A stretch of DNA of 64,000 nucleotides from Populus alba (GCF_005239225.2 NC_133284.1:1455770-1519769), one strand, 5' to 3'. Numbered from the stretch's first letter, positions 46,901 through 60,349 are shown. The notes: generated by a model from the sequence alone, not told the origin. Made by a program: numbers and translations.

Positions 46901-47689
46901 GTAATGGTGGGTATATGTACCTTAACCTACCCATGTATTTACGAAGATCGTCACTAGGCAGATATGAGACCCTTTTCAGACAAGGTACAAAACCTACTCA
47001 TGTTCACATAATAAATAGAACATGTCCTTAGGTTGTGTGTGCTATTATTATTTGCATCAGAGCAAACCCTTCTTAAAGCATTTTGAACTCAAGACTTGTG
47101 GGTGACACAATGATCGTAACTCAAAAAATTTTCATTGTAGAGTTTAGGCAAGAATCACGATTCTTGTTTCATCATACAAGAGTTACATTCTCATACATCT
47201 ATCATGCATGCATGCACCAAGTTGAAAGGTGGGTTCCCCATATAAGCTCTGCTACACCTGATTGAAAAGTATGGAAAATAAAGAAATAGGTTGGCGAGAA
47301 ACTGATTGTCAAAAGGAAATTCCGAGCATCAAATGTGAAGTAGCTAAACTCGATCTGCTTAAACAAGTGTTAAACATCAAGAGAGGAATGGGAATGTTTG
47401 CGTAACCTCTTGTGGAAGCACTGTCAGTCCATATCCCACACAAGGAAAAATAATTAACTCTTTTTCTCAGCCTCTCCTTAGTCATGAACACCAGCAGCAA
47501 TGCCTTTAGTAATCAATAAAAGACAATCTCCTTTTTGGTTCAACTACACTGTTAATTATTCACCGACTCCACATCTTTCAAGGGCACCCAATAGCTGTCA
47601 GCCTTTCATGCCATGAGCAGAGGCCTTCTTTCTAGCCACATCTACAGTGAACTCAATCCTAGTCTAGCAACACATGATGTTGGTTTGAA

Positions 47690-48130
47690 AAACATTACTT
47701 TACATTGAACTTCAACATAGCAGAGCTCTCTCAACAGAGATTTGTTTGTGGCTCTGCAAATGGGAAATACAAGAGAGAATGTGGTAGTTACAGAAGCTAT
47801 GAAAATTTACCCCACCAGTTTCACCACCTAAATAGTATAATAGGCAGAAGAGTCAGACCTGGTCTGAGAAACAGGAGCAGATATAGAACTCCAATGTAGT
47901 AGAGCTCTCTCTACAGGGATCTGCTAGTGAGGAATTCAAGAAGGAATATAGTAGTTCAGATCATCTATATTTTTCTCCTACTATTGTCAGCATTTAAACG
48001 CATAGTAGTGATCATTGGTGCTTAGATTGAAAAACATGAAAAAGACAAAAGCTTCTAGTAGAACTCCTATTGGTGCTTATTTGCTGCATCGTTCGGGAGG
48101 CATCAAAGAGAAAATAGAGGAGATTCATGG
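47690..48130. repeat. imperfect tandem units of about 170 bp
   Basis: Units contain 'aacttcaacatagcagagctctctcaacagagatttgtttgtgg', 'gggaaatacaagagagaatgtggtag' and 'ttctcctactattgtcagcat'. A related array of three units is at 51990-52440 in element A, so the tandem structure predates the split of A and B. Confidence 0.7.
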
Positions 48131-48979
48131 TCATTTTCATAACCCAATTTTTGACCATTTTTATTTTAATAATTATTATTATTTTATTTATTGAAAAGGA
48201 TAAAAAATGATGATAAAAAAATAATAGTGATAAAAAACAAGTAAAATGAAATAAATGAAAAATGAATTAAAATTAGGGGTTAAGGGCAACATGATTGGAA
48301 GTTTTGGGGTTTAATTAAACTTTAAAATTAATCTAATTAACCCAATCAAGGGTTTAATTGGAGAATTGATAAGTTTTGAGACTTAATTGAGCATGTAATT
48401 AATTTAATTAATCCAATTAAGGGTTTAATCGGAGAATTGATAAGTTTTGAGACTTAATTAAGCTTGAAAATTAATTTAATTAATCCAATCAAGCGTTTAA
48501 TTGGATAATTGATAAGTTTTTGGACTTAATTGGCTTGGAACTAATTTAAATAATGAAATCAATAACTTAATTGAAGAAATACCAAATTGAAAGAAGACTT
48601 TGGAATGGGAAAACGGAGTCATTTTCGGAGGCGACTGTTCGCTCATCTTCTTCGTCTGCAACGGCTCCGCCATTAAAGGTAGAGACGTTTACCCATTGAA
48701 TGCAGGGGCCCATGCCATTACTATCGACCATTACAGCGTCGATCGACCTCTGGCCTTATAAAAGCTGGGCAAAAGGCAACCTTGCGGAGGAGGGGGAGAG
48801 CAGAAAAACACTGAGGAAGACAAAGGGAAGAAACCCATAAAACAGAGACAAAAAATAGTACACACGGCAAAAACAGACACCAATACAAGTAGTAAACCCA
48901 GAAAACCTACATTAATATCATCGTCTTCCCCCCCTACAAATCAGAAAAAGGAAGAACCCAAGCAGCAAGCCGTCACCTT

Positions 48980-50890
48980 TGTTGTTGCCGAATTTTAAAA
49001 AAAATTTAAAATCCAAAAATAGAGAAAAACAATGAAAATCCAAAAAAATATGTTTTTTATATATTTGCATCGTTTTTAGCATTTTCAACATCCTCTAAAG
49101 AGAATTTAAATTCTCAGAAGTTTTTCAAACGCATTTGACTTTTCATGTGTTGTTTTTAAAATCCTTGATTTTTCTCTTTGAGTCAACGTTGATATTGCTC
49201 ATTTTCAAAAGAACAAGAAAAATCAACATTTACAAAAAAAAAAATGTTGAGGGACCAATTTTGAGTCTTGGGCAACATTTTACCTATAAATATAGGTTCA
49301 AAACTCAAAATGAGGGGGGGCAATTTTGTAATTTGTGGGAGGCAACACAAAAAAAAAAAAAAACCCTAAAAAGCTTAACTTTTTCTTATCCCTAGCCCGG
49401 AGCCGCCGCCTCCCCCCTCTGATCTGATTCCCCCCTCAGGCTGTTGATTTTCCATCCCACAGACCTGGCCAACACCCCCTTTGCTGCAAAGTTTCCTCCC
49501 TGAGTCGTTCCCCCCCCCCCACAGTTTCCCATCTCCATTTTTGCCAAGACAAACCATACCAGCCTCCCCTTCACAAACAAGACCCACCGTTTCCACATCC
49601 CCTAAGACCATCACTCATTTTCCTTCCTTCTCCCACAACCCAGTCATCAACACACAGCCCTCATTTCCAGCTTCTTCTCCCAAACCAGTCGCTCACTCCC
49701 CCCTCACCCACAACATATCAGAATCGGCCACCCCCCTTCCCTTGGAAACCAAACTAGCCTCCCTTTCCCCTCCATCGTCCATCTTCTCTCTAAGTTTTTC
49801 CTCAACCCTTCCGCCGCCGGTGATAGAGAAGCAACACCAGAATCGCTGACCGGCTACCAACAGCAATGAAGAAGCCGCTCCATAGAACAGGCCTCCACTA
49901 AGCCACACAGCTGCAGGTGATCTCCTTCACTACCAACCGGCAAGCTTGCCAAGACCGGATTAGAGCCCCCAGTAACAACTCGAACACAGCAGCAACACCC
50001 GCTGCTCCGGCCCCAGCAGCACCACCCCCTCTCGGCCGTCACACCTTCTCGTAGCCAAATCTGCCACCATGGAGTAACCCTCGTTCACAGTAGATCATGG
50101 CAACCAAAGTAAAGGGCCTCCTTTACAACAGAACCGTCTACAGCGGAGAAGAAGAAGAGAACCAAAAGCCTATCTGTAAAATGAAATAAAATCAACTGGC
50201 TTGTGTGTTTCCTCCTTTTGCAGGTGATAGGACCTTCGCCGCCAGTAGAAAAGTGAAGAGGGGAGGAAGCTGCTCCAGGCACCTCTAGTTTCTTAGGTTT
50301 TCCAGCGACGGCGCATGGAGCAATGGGCCACTACTGTTCAGGCGGACCCAAAATGCATCCCAGAATTGTTCCTGAATTTTTTTGGCTCTATTTTCTAAAT
50401 TTAAATTATTTAATGTATTTTTTATTTAGTTTATTTTTTTGTAATTTTATAATTTGTAGTGTGGATGTAAAAAAAAAAAAGATGAAAAAAAAATGTAGTG
50501 AATGTGTTGTTTATATTTGTTTTTATGGATGTTATTTTTTTATGAATGTTATTTTTTCTCATGATAAAATTGCAAGAATAAAGAAGAATTTAATATTTTG
50601 ATTTGCTCATGGATAAAGAATTATGAACTTACATGTAAGTTGTATTTCTAAACTTTTTTAACACATCAAGTCCACGAAGTAGCTTACCTCAGGTAGGGTG
50701 CGTTAGGGGTGCTAATACCTTCCCTAACCACAACCAGTCCCTTACCTTTGAATCTCTAACAAGACCAGCATATCCGGGTTTCCTAGTAGCCCTCATTTAA
50801 TTACTAGGTAGCGACTCCAACGAACCAATCAAAGCAAATGAGAAATGAAAAATTGCCAGCTTGATGCCGTGCAGATTTTGACGTGTGATA
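48980..50890 (+). mobile_element. element A 5' LTR
   Basis: TGTTGTTGCCGAATTTT...TGTGATA. TATAAATA is at 49285-49292, then an 'aaaccctaaaa' leader and a C-rich leader with a Pro/Ser-rich open frame (49481-49849). A pyrimidine tract with 'ttttgcag|gtga' lies at 50216-50227, and the box ctaggTAGCGACTCC (one change) at 50804-50818. Confidence 0.9.
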
Positions 50891-50893
50891 GAA

Positions 50894-50911
50894 TGACGAC
50901 TCCATTGGGGA
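50894..50911 (+). other. primer-binding site of element A
   Basis: TGACGACTCCATTGGGGA, three bases (GAA) after the LTR. Two to three changes from the element B site indicate decay. Confidence 0.85.
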
Positions 50912-51989
50912 AGGTACTATTTCTGACAATATTGGACTAAGCTTTGTGTATTTGACGTGTTTGTGTTTTTGCATTTTTATCTTATTTTATTTTTGTTTTA
51001 TCCATGCATCACATATTGTAATTTTTAAAGCACACAAAAGCTTTAGGTTAGGTGGGGGATTAATAGCTTACCTTACGAATTTTAGTCAAGGTTTAAGTTT
51101 GTGTAAACTGCAACTCTTCATTGAGTGCTTAGATTGGTAACAGTTGGTACACGTGCCATCCATTGCCTACTAGGCCCTTATATTGCCTTTAAGAGGGTGA
51201 TCACTAGGATAACGAGAGTCCCTTTTTAGAGACCAAGTAGTAAACCTGCCTTTTGTCTCACTTAAAAAGATTAGAACCTACCTCTAGGATGTATGCTCTG
51301 TATATATTGTTTTGCATCTGAGCAAGCCCTTCTTGAAGCATCTTGAATTCAAGACTTGTGGGTGACACAATGACCGTCGCTCAGAAAATTTTCATTGTAG
51401 ACTTTGTGTAAGAATTAAGATTCTTGTTTTATCATGTAAGAGTTGCGATCATATGTCACCCCTTGAAGGGCGAGTTCATCATATAGATCACATGCTCATG
51501 CATTTATCATGCATGTATCAGGTTGAAAAGTAGGTTCCCCTATATAAGCTGTGCTGCACGTGATTGAAAAAAAAAGATGATGGAAATGAAGAAAGATGTC
51601 AGATAGAGGCTCATTATCAAAATGAAGTTAAGAGCATCAAAGGTGAAGTAGCTAGACTCAGAACTCCTTGAACAAGTGTTGAGCATCAAATGGAAAGAGA
51701 ATGTTTGCATAGTTTTCTGTGGGAACATTGCTTGTCCGCATCCAATTGAAGCTACACCTCTGCTTTTCAGTTATAAACAACAGCAGCAATACCTTCAATC
51801 ATCAACTAATGACAACCTTTGTTCTTGTTCAGATGCACTGTTAATTGTTCATCACCTACACATCATCTAATGGAACCAAATAATTGCTAGCCTCATGTAC
51901 ATGGTGCATTAGTCTTCTTTGAAGTTACCCCAATTGTGAGCTCAATTCCAGTTCAGCAGCATATGATGTTGGTCTGAAAAAAAAAAACA

Positions 51990-52440
51990 TGATTAGACAC
52001 TAAACTTCCACGTTGCAAAGCTCTTTGTAGATATTTATTTGTGGGGAATGCAATGGGGATGTAGTAGTTTCATATGCTTTGAAAATTTCTCCCACTAGTG
52101 GCACCGACAAAACATTGTAGTAGGGAGAGAAGTCAAATCTGGTCTGGAAAACATGAGCATACATCAAACTTCAACGTGGCAGAGCTCTCTCGGCAGGAAT
52201 TTGTTTTTGGGTCTGCAAGTGGGAAACCCAAGAAAGGATGTGATAGTTTTAGATCGTCTACAATTTTCTCCTACCAGTATCGACATTAAAACACAAAAGT
52301 AGGGAGAAAAGACAAGCTTGGACTAAACAACATGAAGAAGACTGAAACTTCAACATAAAAAAACTCCCTTTACAGGTTGCTATTTATTGCACCGTCAGTG
52401 AGGAATCAAAGAGGAAATAGAAGAGTTTTAGATTCATCAG
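51990..52440. repeat. three imperfect tandem units of about 170 bp in element A
   Basis: Units begin 'aaacttcaacgtggcagagctctctcggcagg' (52012 in worn form, 52167, 52347) and include 'gatcgtctacaattttctcctaccag' and 'aaacatgagcatac/aacatgaagaagac'. They correspond to 47690-48130 of element B. Confidence 0.7.
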
Positions 52441-52449
52441 GTTCTCTTC

Positions 52450-55400
52450 CTGTTTTGACAATGTGTGATTCCACATGCTTTTGTTTTTGTGTGCTGCCAA
52501 GATTTACCTAGCTATTGGGAGGTTCCAACAATCCTCAAACCATAACAACATTGGAAGATTGACATGATGTTGTGAGGATTGTTGAGGGAATTGAACAAGT
52601 TATAAAGAGGGGAAAGATTGAAGGTTCTGCCAAGGATTCCAGAACAATAATGAGAGATGAATCAAAAGAAGACTCTACAAGTGGGAAACCTTAATTATGT
52701 TGGTCTAACCAAATCTCGTTGTATCATCGACTACTCCAATGTCTTTGCCAAAGATAGACATTCATTTGCCATGTGGTATAATCCAGACAAGAGATGTGAT
52801 GTGATGGTGGGATCCTCGACCATTTCAATGGAATAGTTGTAAGAATTTCAATAAACAGTTGCCATGTGAGTTTATTCCAGACTTTTACCTGACCCTGACA
52901 AATCCCATGCAACCACCATTTTCTAGGTGGTATAATCCAGACAAGAGATGTGATGTCATGATGGGGTCCTTAACCATTTCAATTGAATAGTTGCAAGTAT
53001 TTCAAGAAGCGAGTCCAGAAGTCGGTGAGCAATAGACAAGTGGAGTCTATGAAGGAAGGTGTCATTGGCTATATTGTTCCTCGAACATCTTCAGAATGAC
53101 ATGTGTTTGAAAATGCTCAGTAAAACACAGATATCGCCAGAAAAAGCTGATTCAAGAATGGCGATGAATTGTCAATCATATTGTTATGGAATTTTGCATT
53201 TTGTTTTGGGATCACATCTCATCCTTTACCGAAACATGTCTTATTTTTGTCTATTTGCTGTTTTGAAATCAACAGATGTTTAATATTTTATTCTGACAAA
53301 ATATTTTGGTCAAACTCCAACATGCGATAAAGGTTAATCAATCTTGAAGATTAAAAGTGTTTTGAATACAGAAATGACTCGATGCTTGTTGAAATGACAT
53401 GAGGTGACCCAAACAAATTTTGAGCCCTTGTATAAAATTGAACCACACATCATATAGCTATGTTTTAACAATATGCATAATGACATGTAGTGGATTCAGT
53501 AGTTATGGACTCTTGAATCATAGTGCTTACACTGGACGAGGTCAAAATTTATCGGTTCTAACTAACCTTGCATGAAATGAGAAAATGCCATCTTTGATAT
53601 CCCTTCACTTTCTAATGATTATATCCTTTGTAGTCCCATTTTTAAGTTAGATAGAATATTCTTTTCTTAAAAAAACCTTGACTTGGATCACACCCCACAC
53701 TGGGGGTAAATGAGAGATATTTTAAAGACATTGATATAATTAATGGATAAAGGGGAGGCTTAGAACAAAAGTCCAATTATTGAGAGAGCGCTAGAAGAAA
53801 ACACATAGACTAGGGGCATATAAGAAAATTTTGAGGAAGGCTATGAAAAAAAAAGGGAATGAAAAAAAAATAAGTTGAAATTGGCTTTACTTAAAGACAA
53901 GTCAAAGATAAAAGGAAGGAGAATGCCTATCAAGTCTATGAAGAGCAAAAGAAATTTCAATCAAGGAAAGGCATAACAAAAGTCAATACCAGAAAAAAGA
54001 CTAAGGTATAAACGTGACTTTTAGTTTCCATTATCAAGCCTATGATGTTATTAGATGATTGAGGTTGGTTATTCATCAAGGAAAGGTGGATTTGCATTAT
54101 GCCTTATGTTAAGAGAAGTCTGATCTTTGGGGTTAACAAGGTTATATGTCGTTTCCTTTACAAAGACAACAATAGAAAAAGAGTTGGTGAATAGTTGATG
54201 TTGATCCTAGGTCTTTGAAACCCTCAAACACCTTTTGAGCCTGTGAAATTCCTTTCTTTCATAGCCATGAACCATAGCCTGCATTACGTGCTTTTAAAAG
54301 CCCTTTTTAATCAAGCAAGCAATTTGAATCGATAAATGGAACTCTCAAAACTTGAAGAGCTTTTCCATAAGGGTCGTGACTTCATGAATTAAGCTATTGG
54401 TTATTATGCATGCTGATAAAATAAGTGATAAGAAGAGAAACAACCTTTCTTGATAAATCCTAAGTTTTGACTTGAGCATCTTGTTTTTTGAAATTCATTA
54501 AAAAAAAAAAAGGATCACCTAATCATAGACCATCAAAAGATATGCCCAAAAATCAGAGTCTAAAATGGATACAAAGAACCATGGAAAAAAAGAAGAAGAA
54601 AAAAGCCATTTTAGTTTTACAATGGGTCAATTTCTGTTTTCAAAATACATGACAATCAAAGGACTGTATATTTCGAATACCGTGTGTTGGATCTTTGATC
54701 AAAAAGCTTGTTTTTTTTCAAAAGATCTTTTCAAAACTGACATCTATTTGATTTCATTTCAACAACTAGACTTTGAATAAACATGATCTTTGGAATATGA
54801 GAGTTGATTCCAAAACAAGAAAGATTATCGGACACAAAAGAACATCGATTGAGTCTCTGAAATCCTTGATAGAAATGACATTGAAGTCCTCGACAATCCT
54901 TGAGAAGTTGAGCAACTAAGGGCAATACAGTGGACTCTAAAAAGGAAAAACAAGCAGTATTCAGATCAGCTATGAGGCAATGAAAGATGATTAAATGATG
55001 AATCAGTGAACTAAAGACAATGATGTTCAAAAACAGATAATCAATGAACGAGCACATTCAGATCATACTGGGGCCAATGTCGTTCCAAAATAGCCCATGC
55101 TCTAGTGAACCCTAACAGCAATGGAGAAACAAAGATGTACCTGAAGGACATTTTCATATCATCATCTTTTGAAACATGGCTAGCGATCGATGAGGATACA
55201 TGAATGAATGTAATTGAATGGCGAAAAGATGCACACCACCAAGACTGATTGTGGAACAATGTTGCACTTGAAGGACAATCTCATATTGTCATCCTTTGAA
55301 ACATGGTTATCCACAGACGTTATCACACAATTGCATTGAATGAATGTCGGAAAGGCACCCAACTCGAAGACTGACTGTGGGATAAATTTTTTTGAAGCTA

Positions 55401-56265
55401 AAGGTGCACTTCACCGCATGAGTATGGGTGATAAAAGCATCATTGATGAGGTCAAGACATTTCTTTTCACAATCTGATTAGAAGAGCTAAGAGGAATCTA
55501 TTGAGAAGAAGTCTGAACATACAACCATGAGCCTTTGTGCTGCAAGCTAGGAGTTGCATGTTTGGATAGTTTTCAAGAAGACTGATGATAACATATACAT
55601 AAAGAGTATTGTTTCAACTGGGGGCAAGTCCATGACTAATTGGAAATCTAAAATGAGGTTAAACACTAGAAAACCTCTTGACGGGTGGTGGCAAAACACG
55701 CACAACCAATCAAAGGACAATTCTTGAGAGAATTTGGAAGATGAATGATTTGTTCCACTCCTTCAGGATGAATCGAGCAACACCACACTTGGAAGCACGG
55801 CCAAGCTTGAGAACAACCGAGAGCAATAATCATCGTGGACCGCCTAAAACGGGCACTGCATTTACATCTGAGTGGAAGGCTAGCACAGGAATGAACCATT
55901 GCATTGAAAGAATAAAGAAAGCTTTGAATAACAAACAAAGGCACGTTGTGATGATGGAACATCGAAGAGGGGGGGACCTAGATTTCAAATCAGGTAAGGA
56001 TGCATGCATGTCATCTAATGTCAAAGCATTGCATATGTTACAAGAAAAATCCTCAATGTAGTCCAGCAAGATTAGGGACAATGAAAGAATTGTTGATTTG
56101 AAAAACAATGAAGAATCATGGTTTTGACCCTAGAACGGGAGGAAGATGAGATAAACCCTAACATTAGGGAAATCTCAAAGAAATAAGAAGATCAACAAAG
56201 AAGAGTCTTCAATTCGAACCCAATCATCTTGAAGAAGAAACATATTTTTTTTTGCTAAAAAAGAT
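52450..56265 (+). other. element A interior, non-coding
   Basis: No protein family is recognisable in any frame. Two nearly identical 'ggtataatccagacaagagatgtgatgt' phrases (52778, 52931) mark a local duplication of about 150 bp. Two more repeats around 55130-55400 share 'catcttttgaaacatgg' and 'gatgcacaccaccaagactgattgtgg'. 'aactgggggcaagtcca' at 55618 resembles the post-pol stretch of Tat/Ogre elements. The 127-codon frame at 55678-56061 is unsupported by any resemblance. Confidence 0.55.
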
Positions 56266-56269
56266 TGCC

Positions 56270-57480
56270 AGAAGGAATCTCAAGTCAACCACCATGAAGA
56301 TTTTAGCTTTGGTTGAAGGGAGTCGTCGGATGGGATTCGAGGTTGACCGAGTTGCGCAAAGGATTTTGGTTCTGGTTGAAGGGGATTGACGAAGGGGTCT
56401 CAGTTTAGCCCAACCACACATATTTTGGTTCAGGTTGGAGGGGATCGGTGAAGGGATCTCAGTTCAACCCAACCACAAGGATTTTGGCTCTAGTTAAAAG
56501 GGATCGGAGAAGGGATCTCAGTTTAGCTTAGCCATGAAGAGACTTTGGTTATGGTTAAAAGGTATCGGTGAAGGGATCTCAGTTTAGCCTAACTACAAAT
56601 GATTTTGGTTCTAGTTGAAGGGGATCGGCTAAGGGGTCTCAGTTTAGACCAACCACATAGATTTTGATTCCGGTTGAAGGGGATCAGCGAAGGGATCTCA
56701 GTTCAGCCCAACCACAAAGATTTTGGTACTGGCTAAAGGGGATTGGCAAAAGGAATCTCAGTTTAGCCTAACCACACAGGATTTTGGTTCTAGTTAAAGC
56801 GGATTGGCGAAAAGAATCTCAGTTTATCCTAACCACACAGGATTTTGGTTCTGGTTAAAGGGGATCAGCGAAGGGATCTCAGTTTATCCTAACCACACAG
56901 GATTATGGTTCTAGTTAAAGGGGATTGAGGATGGGATCTCAGTTTATCCTAACCCCACAAACTTTGGTTCTGGTTAAAGGGGATCGGCGAAAGGATCTCA
57001 GTTTAGCCTAACCACACAGGAGTTTGGTTCTGGTTAAAGGGGATCGGTGAAAGGAATCTCAGTTTAGCCTAACCACACAGGATTTTGGTTTTGGTTAAAG
57101 AGGATTGGCAAAAGGAATCTCAATTTATCCTAACCTCACAGGATTATGGTTCTGATTAAAGGGGATCGGTTCTCAGTTTATCCTAGGCACACAGACTTTG
57201 GTTCTAGTTAAAGGGGATCGGCGAAGGGATCTCAGTTTATCCTAGGCACGCAAACTTTGGTTCTGGTAAAAGGAGATTGGCGAAAGGCATCTCAGTTTAT
57301 CCTAACCACACAGACTTTGGTTCTGGTTAAAGGAGATCAACAAATGAATCTCAATTTAGCCTAACTACAAAGGATTTTGGTTCTGGTTAAAGGGGATCAG
57401 CGAAGGGATCTCAAAATTTAGCTTTGGTTAAAGGGAATCGCTAGATGGGATTTCAAGTTGACCGAGCTACACACCGATTT
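56270..57480. repeat. about 20 tandem units of ~60 bp in element A
   Basis: The unit is 'gattttggttctggttaaaggggatcggcgaagggatctcagtttagcctaaccacacag' with scattered changes, indels and a few incomplete units (57170-57240). It occupies the place between the lost pol and the 3' LTR. Confidence 0.95.
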
Positions 57481-57529
57481 TTGTTCTTGTTAGATCACCA
57501 GATGGGATCTCAGGTAAACCTAATCAAAA

Positions 57530-58050
57530 GGGTAGGTCACCCGTGAAAATAGACTAGTGTGAGCGTGTGGGCCGGTCGCCCCTAAAAATAGACCACTTTG
57601 AGTATGTGTGGCAGGTCGCCCGTGAAAATAGACCAGTGTGAGCGTGTGGGTCGGTCACCCTTAAAAATAGACAACTTTGAGTATATGTGGGCAGGTCGCC
57701 TGTCAAAATAGACTAGTGTGAGAGTGTGGGTCGGTCGCCCCTGAAAATAGACCAATGTGAGTATGTGTGGGCAGGTTGCCCATGAAAATAGACTAGTGTG
57801 AGTGTGTGGGCCGGTCGTCCCTGAAAATAGACCACTTTGAGTATGTGTGGGCAGGTCACCCGTGAAAATAGACCAGTGTGAGTGTGTGGGCAGGTCGCCC
57901 CTAAAAATAGACCACTTTGAGTATGTGTGGGCAGGTCACCCGTGAAAATAGACCAGTGTGAGTGTGTGGGCAGGTCGCCCCTAAAAATATACCACTTTGA
58001 GTATGTGTGGGCTGGTTGCCCTGAAAATAGACCACTTTTCTTCAAAAGGG
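57530..58050. repeat. tandem repeats with GGGCAGGTCGCCC core in element A
   Basis: About ten ~53-bp units are arranged as alternating pairs (~106 bp): 'gtgggcaggtcgcccgtgaaaatagaccagtgtgagtgt' and 'gtgggccggtcgcccctgaaaatagaccactttgagtat'. It is open on the minus strand for 116 codons (58063-57713) only because the unit lacks stops in that frame. Confidence 0.95.
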
Positions 58051-58145
58051 GCAGGTCGCCCAAGATAATGAGATCATTTTCTTTTTCTTTTCTTTACAAA
58101 GCTTACTATGCAAACCATTGAGAAGTTTTGCTTCGTAAGCATTGT

Positions 58146-58155
58146 AAAGAAGGGG
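58146..58155 (+). other. polypurine tract of element A
   Basis: AAAGAAGGGG, four bases before the 3' LTR start at 58160. Confidence 0.8.
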
Positions 58156-60000
58156 CATCTATTATTACCCAATTTTTGACCCACCTATTTGATAAAATTT
58201 TTGAAAAATCCAAAAATAGTGAAAAACAATGAAAATCCAAAAAAATATGCTTTTTATATATTTGTATCATTTTTAGCATTTTCAACATCCTCTAAAAAAG
58301 AATTTAAATTTTCAGAAGTTTTTCGAACGCGTTCGACTTTTCACGCGTTGTTTTTAAAATCCTTGATTTTTCTCTTTGAGTCAACATTGATATTGCTCGT
58401 TTTCAAAAATAAAAGAAAAATCAAAATTTACAAAAAAATAAAGTTGTGGGACCAATTTTGAGCCCTGGACAACATTTTATCTATAAATATAGGTTCAAAA
58501 CTCAAAATGAGGGGGGGGCAATTTTGTAATTTTAGGGGGGCAACACAAAAAACAAAAAACCCTAAAAAACATAACTTTTTCTTATCCCTAGCTCGGAGCT
58601 GCCGCCTCCCTAATTAGTACTTAAAAGTGCATGTTTATCAAGGTTTTATATCATTATTTTGCACTTGAAGTATTAATAACTCCTTAACTAAAGCATGTTT
58701 TATAATAACAAGTTTGATACTATAAGATACCTTAATTTATGGTAAATGCTCATCTTAAATGCAAGCCTATCACATAAATAAAAGGATTGATTGATGAGTT
58801 TAAGTATTGAAAGTGAAAGGACAAAGAGATGGCCAAACTTAGAAAAGAGATGCTGGTGCAGTCCAAACCAGAACATTGCTCGGTAATTGGATCATATCTG
58901 GAGCTCTAGATCTCTGACTTAGGTCCATGTTATATGGATGGAAAGGTAACACATAGGCCTACAACTTTCATGGGAGCCCAAGATTTAAAAAGGCCGTTTT
59001 GAAGTCCAAATTATAGGAACAACGAAGAAGTCTGAAGCTATCCTGCAGCCCAGACGCTGTTCAATGTCCAGCCCATATCTTGAGTTCTAGAAGTCCAAAT
59101 GACCTCATCTTTTTTTTTTTTGGAAAGCTGAGACAATTTCCTAGAACGTTCCTGAGGATTCTGTGCAAATTATGATGTTAGCAATGACGTCTTGTTCAGA
59201 CAAGAAGATAAGGATTGTCGCCAAGTCAATATGTGGCCACCCACTCATCAAATAGTCAACAAATCAATAGTTCCAAATTTTGCCTATAAAAGGAGGCAGT
59301 TACCATGTATTAAGGCATCTTGGTTTTCAGATCAAGATCATGCTCTTGCTTTCTCTCTTTGTATTGCTTATGTTTTGCTTTCATTAATATCAAGTTTATA
59401 CACTTGATTTCCTTTCCTTTACTTAGTTAACTTCTTTCTCATTTATGTTCTTATATTGTTCATTTATGTTTCTTTCTTTCATTACGTTTAGCTAAGTTAA
59501 TTATGTCAAGGTGAAAAGGGTACACTAATGGTGTAAGAATAAGTATAATATAAACTTAACATGGACCTTAATGTTGGATAGTAACATGTTTTATATTTGT
59601 TATCTTGTTCACTTTTAATACTTTGCTTGTTAAATGGTTAATCTAGATTTATGTTGTGTAACACTTCGTACAACAAATACTTGGCACTTTCATAGCCCAT
59701 ACTGTATGGTATAATCGAGACTTGAGCTATGAAATGAACTTGATTTGTTGTTAACATAAGTTATAATCATGAATGCTTGACAACATTTACAAGTATTAGC
59801 ATTATTCGAATAAGATAACTAATGTAATCATGTTAACAAATTATAATCTAATTGGAACCTCCTTTATGTGTGGTTTCTAATTGAGTAATAAAAGTTTATA
59901 CTATACTTGTTTGAAGTACCATTAGTGGATCCTCTAACCTTGACATTTGTTTTTATTATTGTTTAATCCTTACATCAACCTTATCTCTCAAAGCTCTCTT

Positions 60001-60315
60001 TATTATTACTACTACTATTATTATTATTATTTACATTCTTGTTATATTTTATGTATGTTAACTATGCTCTATGTTTGATCAAGGATCTTGACATTATTGG
60101 TCTTGCCTTGTTCATTCGCATCAGAAATCTGTATATATTATATAATATATCTCTTTGATCATTTCATAAACTCAGTATATAGGCTGGAAACCTATGACCC
60201 GATCTTTTAGATCATTCTCAGGTATAACAACGCCACGTACTGAGTATTATTATTATTATTATTATTATTACTATTACTATTATTGTTGTTATTATTGTTG
60301 TTGTTGTTGTTGTGT
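60001..60315. repeat. ATT/GTT microsatellites in the solo LTR
   Basis: One triplet array at 60001-60030 and a longer one at 60245-60315 are separated by an insertion specific to this copy. Confidence 0.85.
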
Positions 60316-60349
60316 TGTTATTTATAATTTATATAATTAACCTCTCTGT

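Larger units (their letters stand above)
44584..48134 (+). mobile_element. element B interior, non-coding, split by a solo LTR
   Basis: 44584-44836 and 46906-48134 together match the interior of element A from 50912 to about 52430: 'ggactaagctttgtg', then 'agcaaacccttcttaaagcattttgaa', 'gggtgacacaatgatcg', 'gttgaaaggtgggttcccca', then tandem units with 'gcagagctctctc'. There is no gag or pol. It is interrupted by the solo LTR 44837-46900 and ends at LTR C1. A 3' LTR of B is not in the window. Confidence 0.75.

Noticed and set aside
49481..49849. Pro/Ser-rich open frame in the 5' LTR of element A, also present in the 3' LTR (60312-60869)
   Set aside because: It lies in the C-rich LTR leader. 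The two copies began identical at insertion and now differ at about one residue in ten with many non-conservative changes, so there is no sign of protein-level constraint.
55678..56061. 127-codon open frame in element A interior
   Set aside because: Resembles no family I know, lies in repeat-derived interior and has no counterpart visible in element B. Kept only as a remark.
57713..58063. 116-codon minus-strand frame with repeated 'GDLPTHTHS' peptides
   Set aside because: Direct translation of the 53-bp tandem repeats; not a gene.
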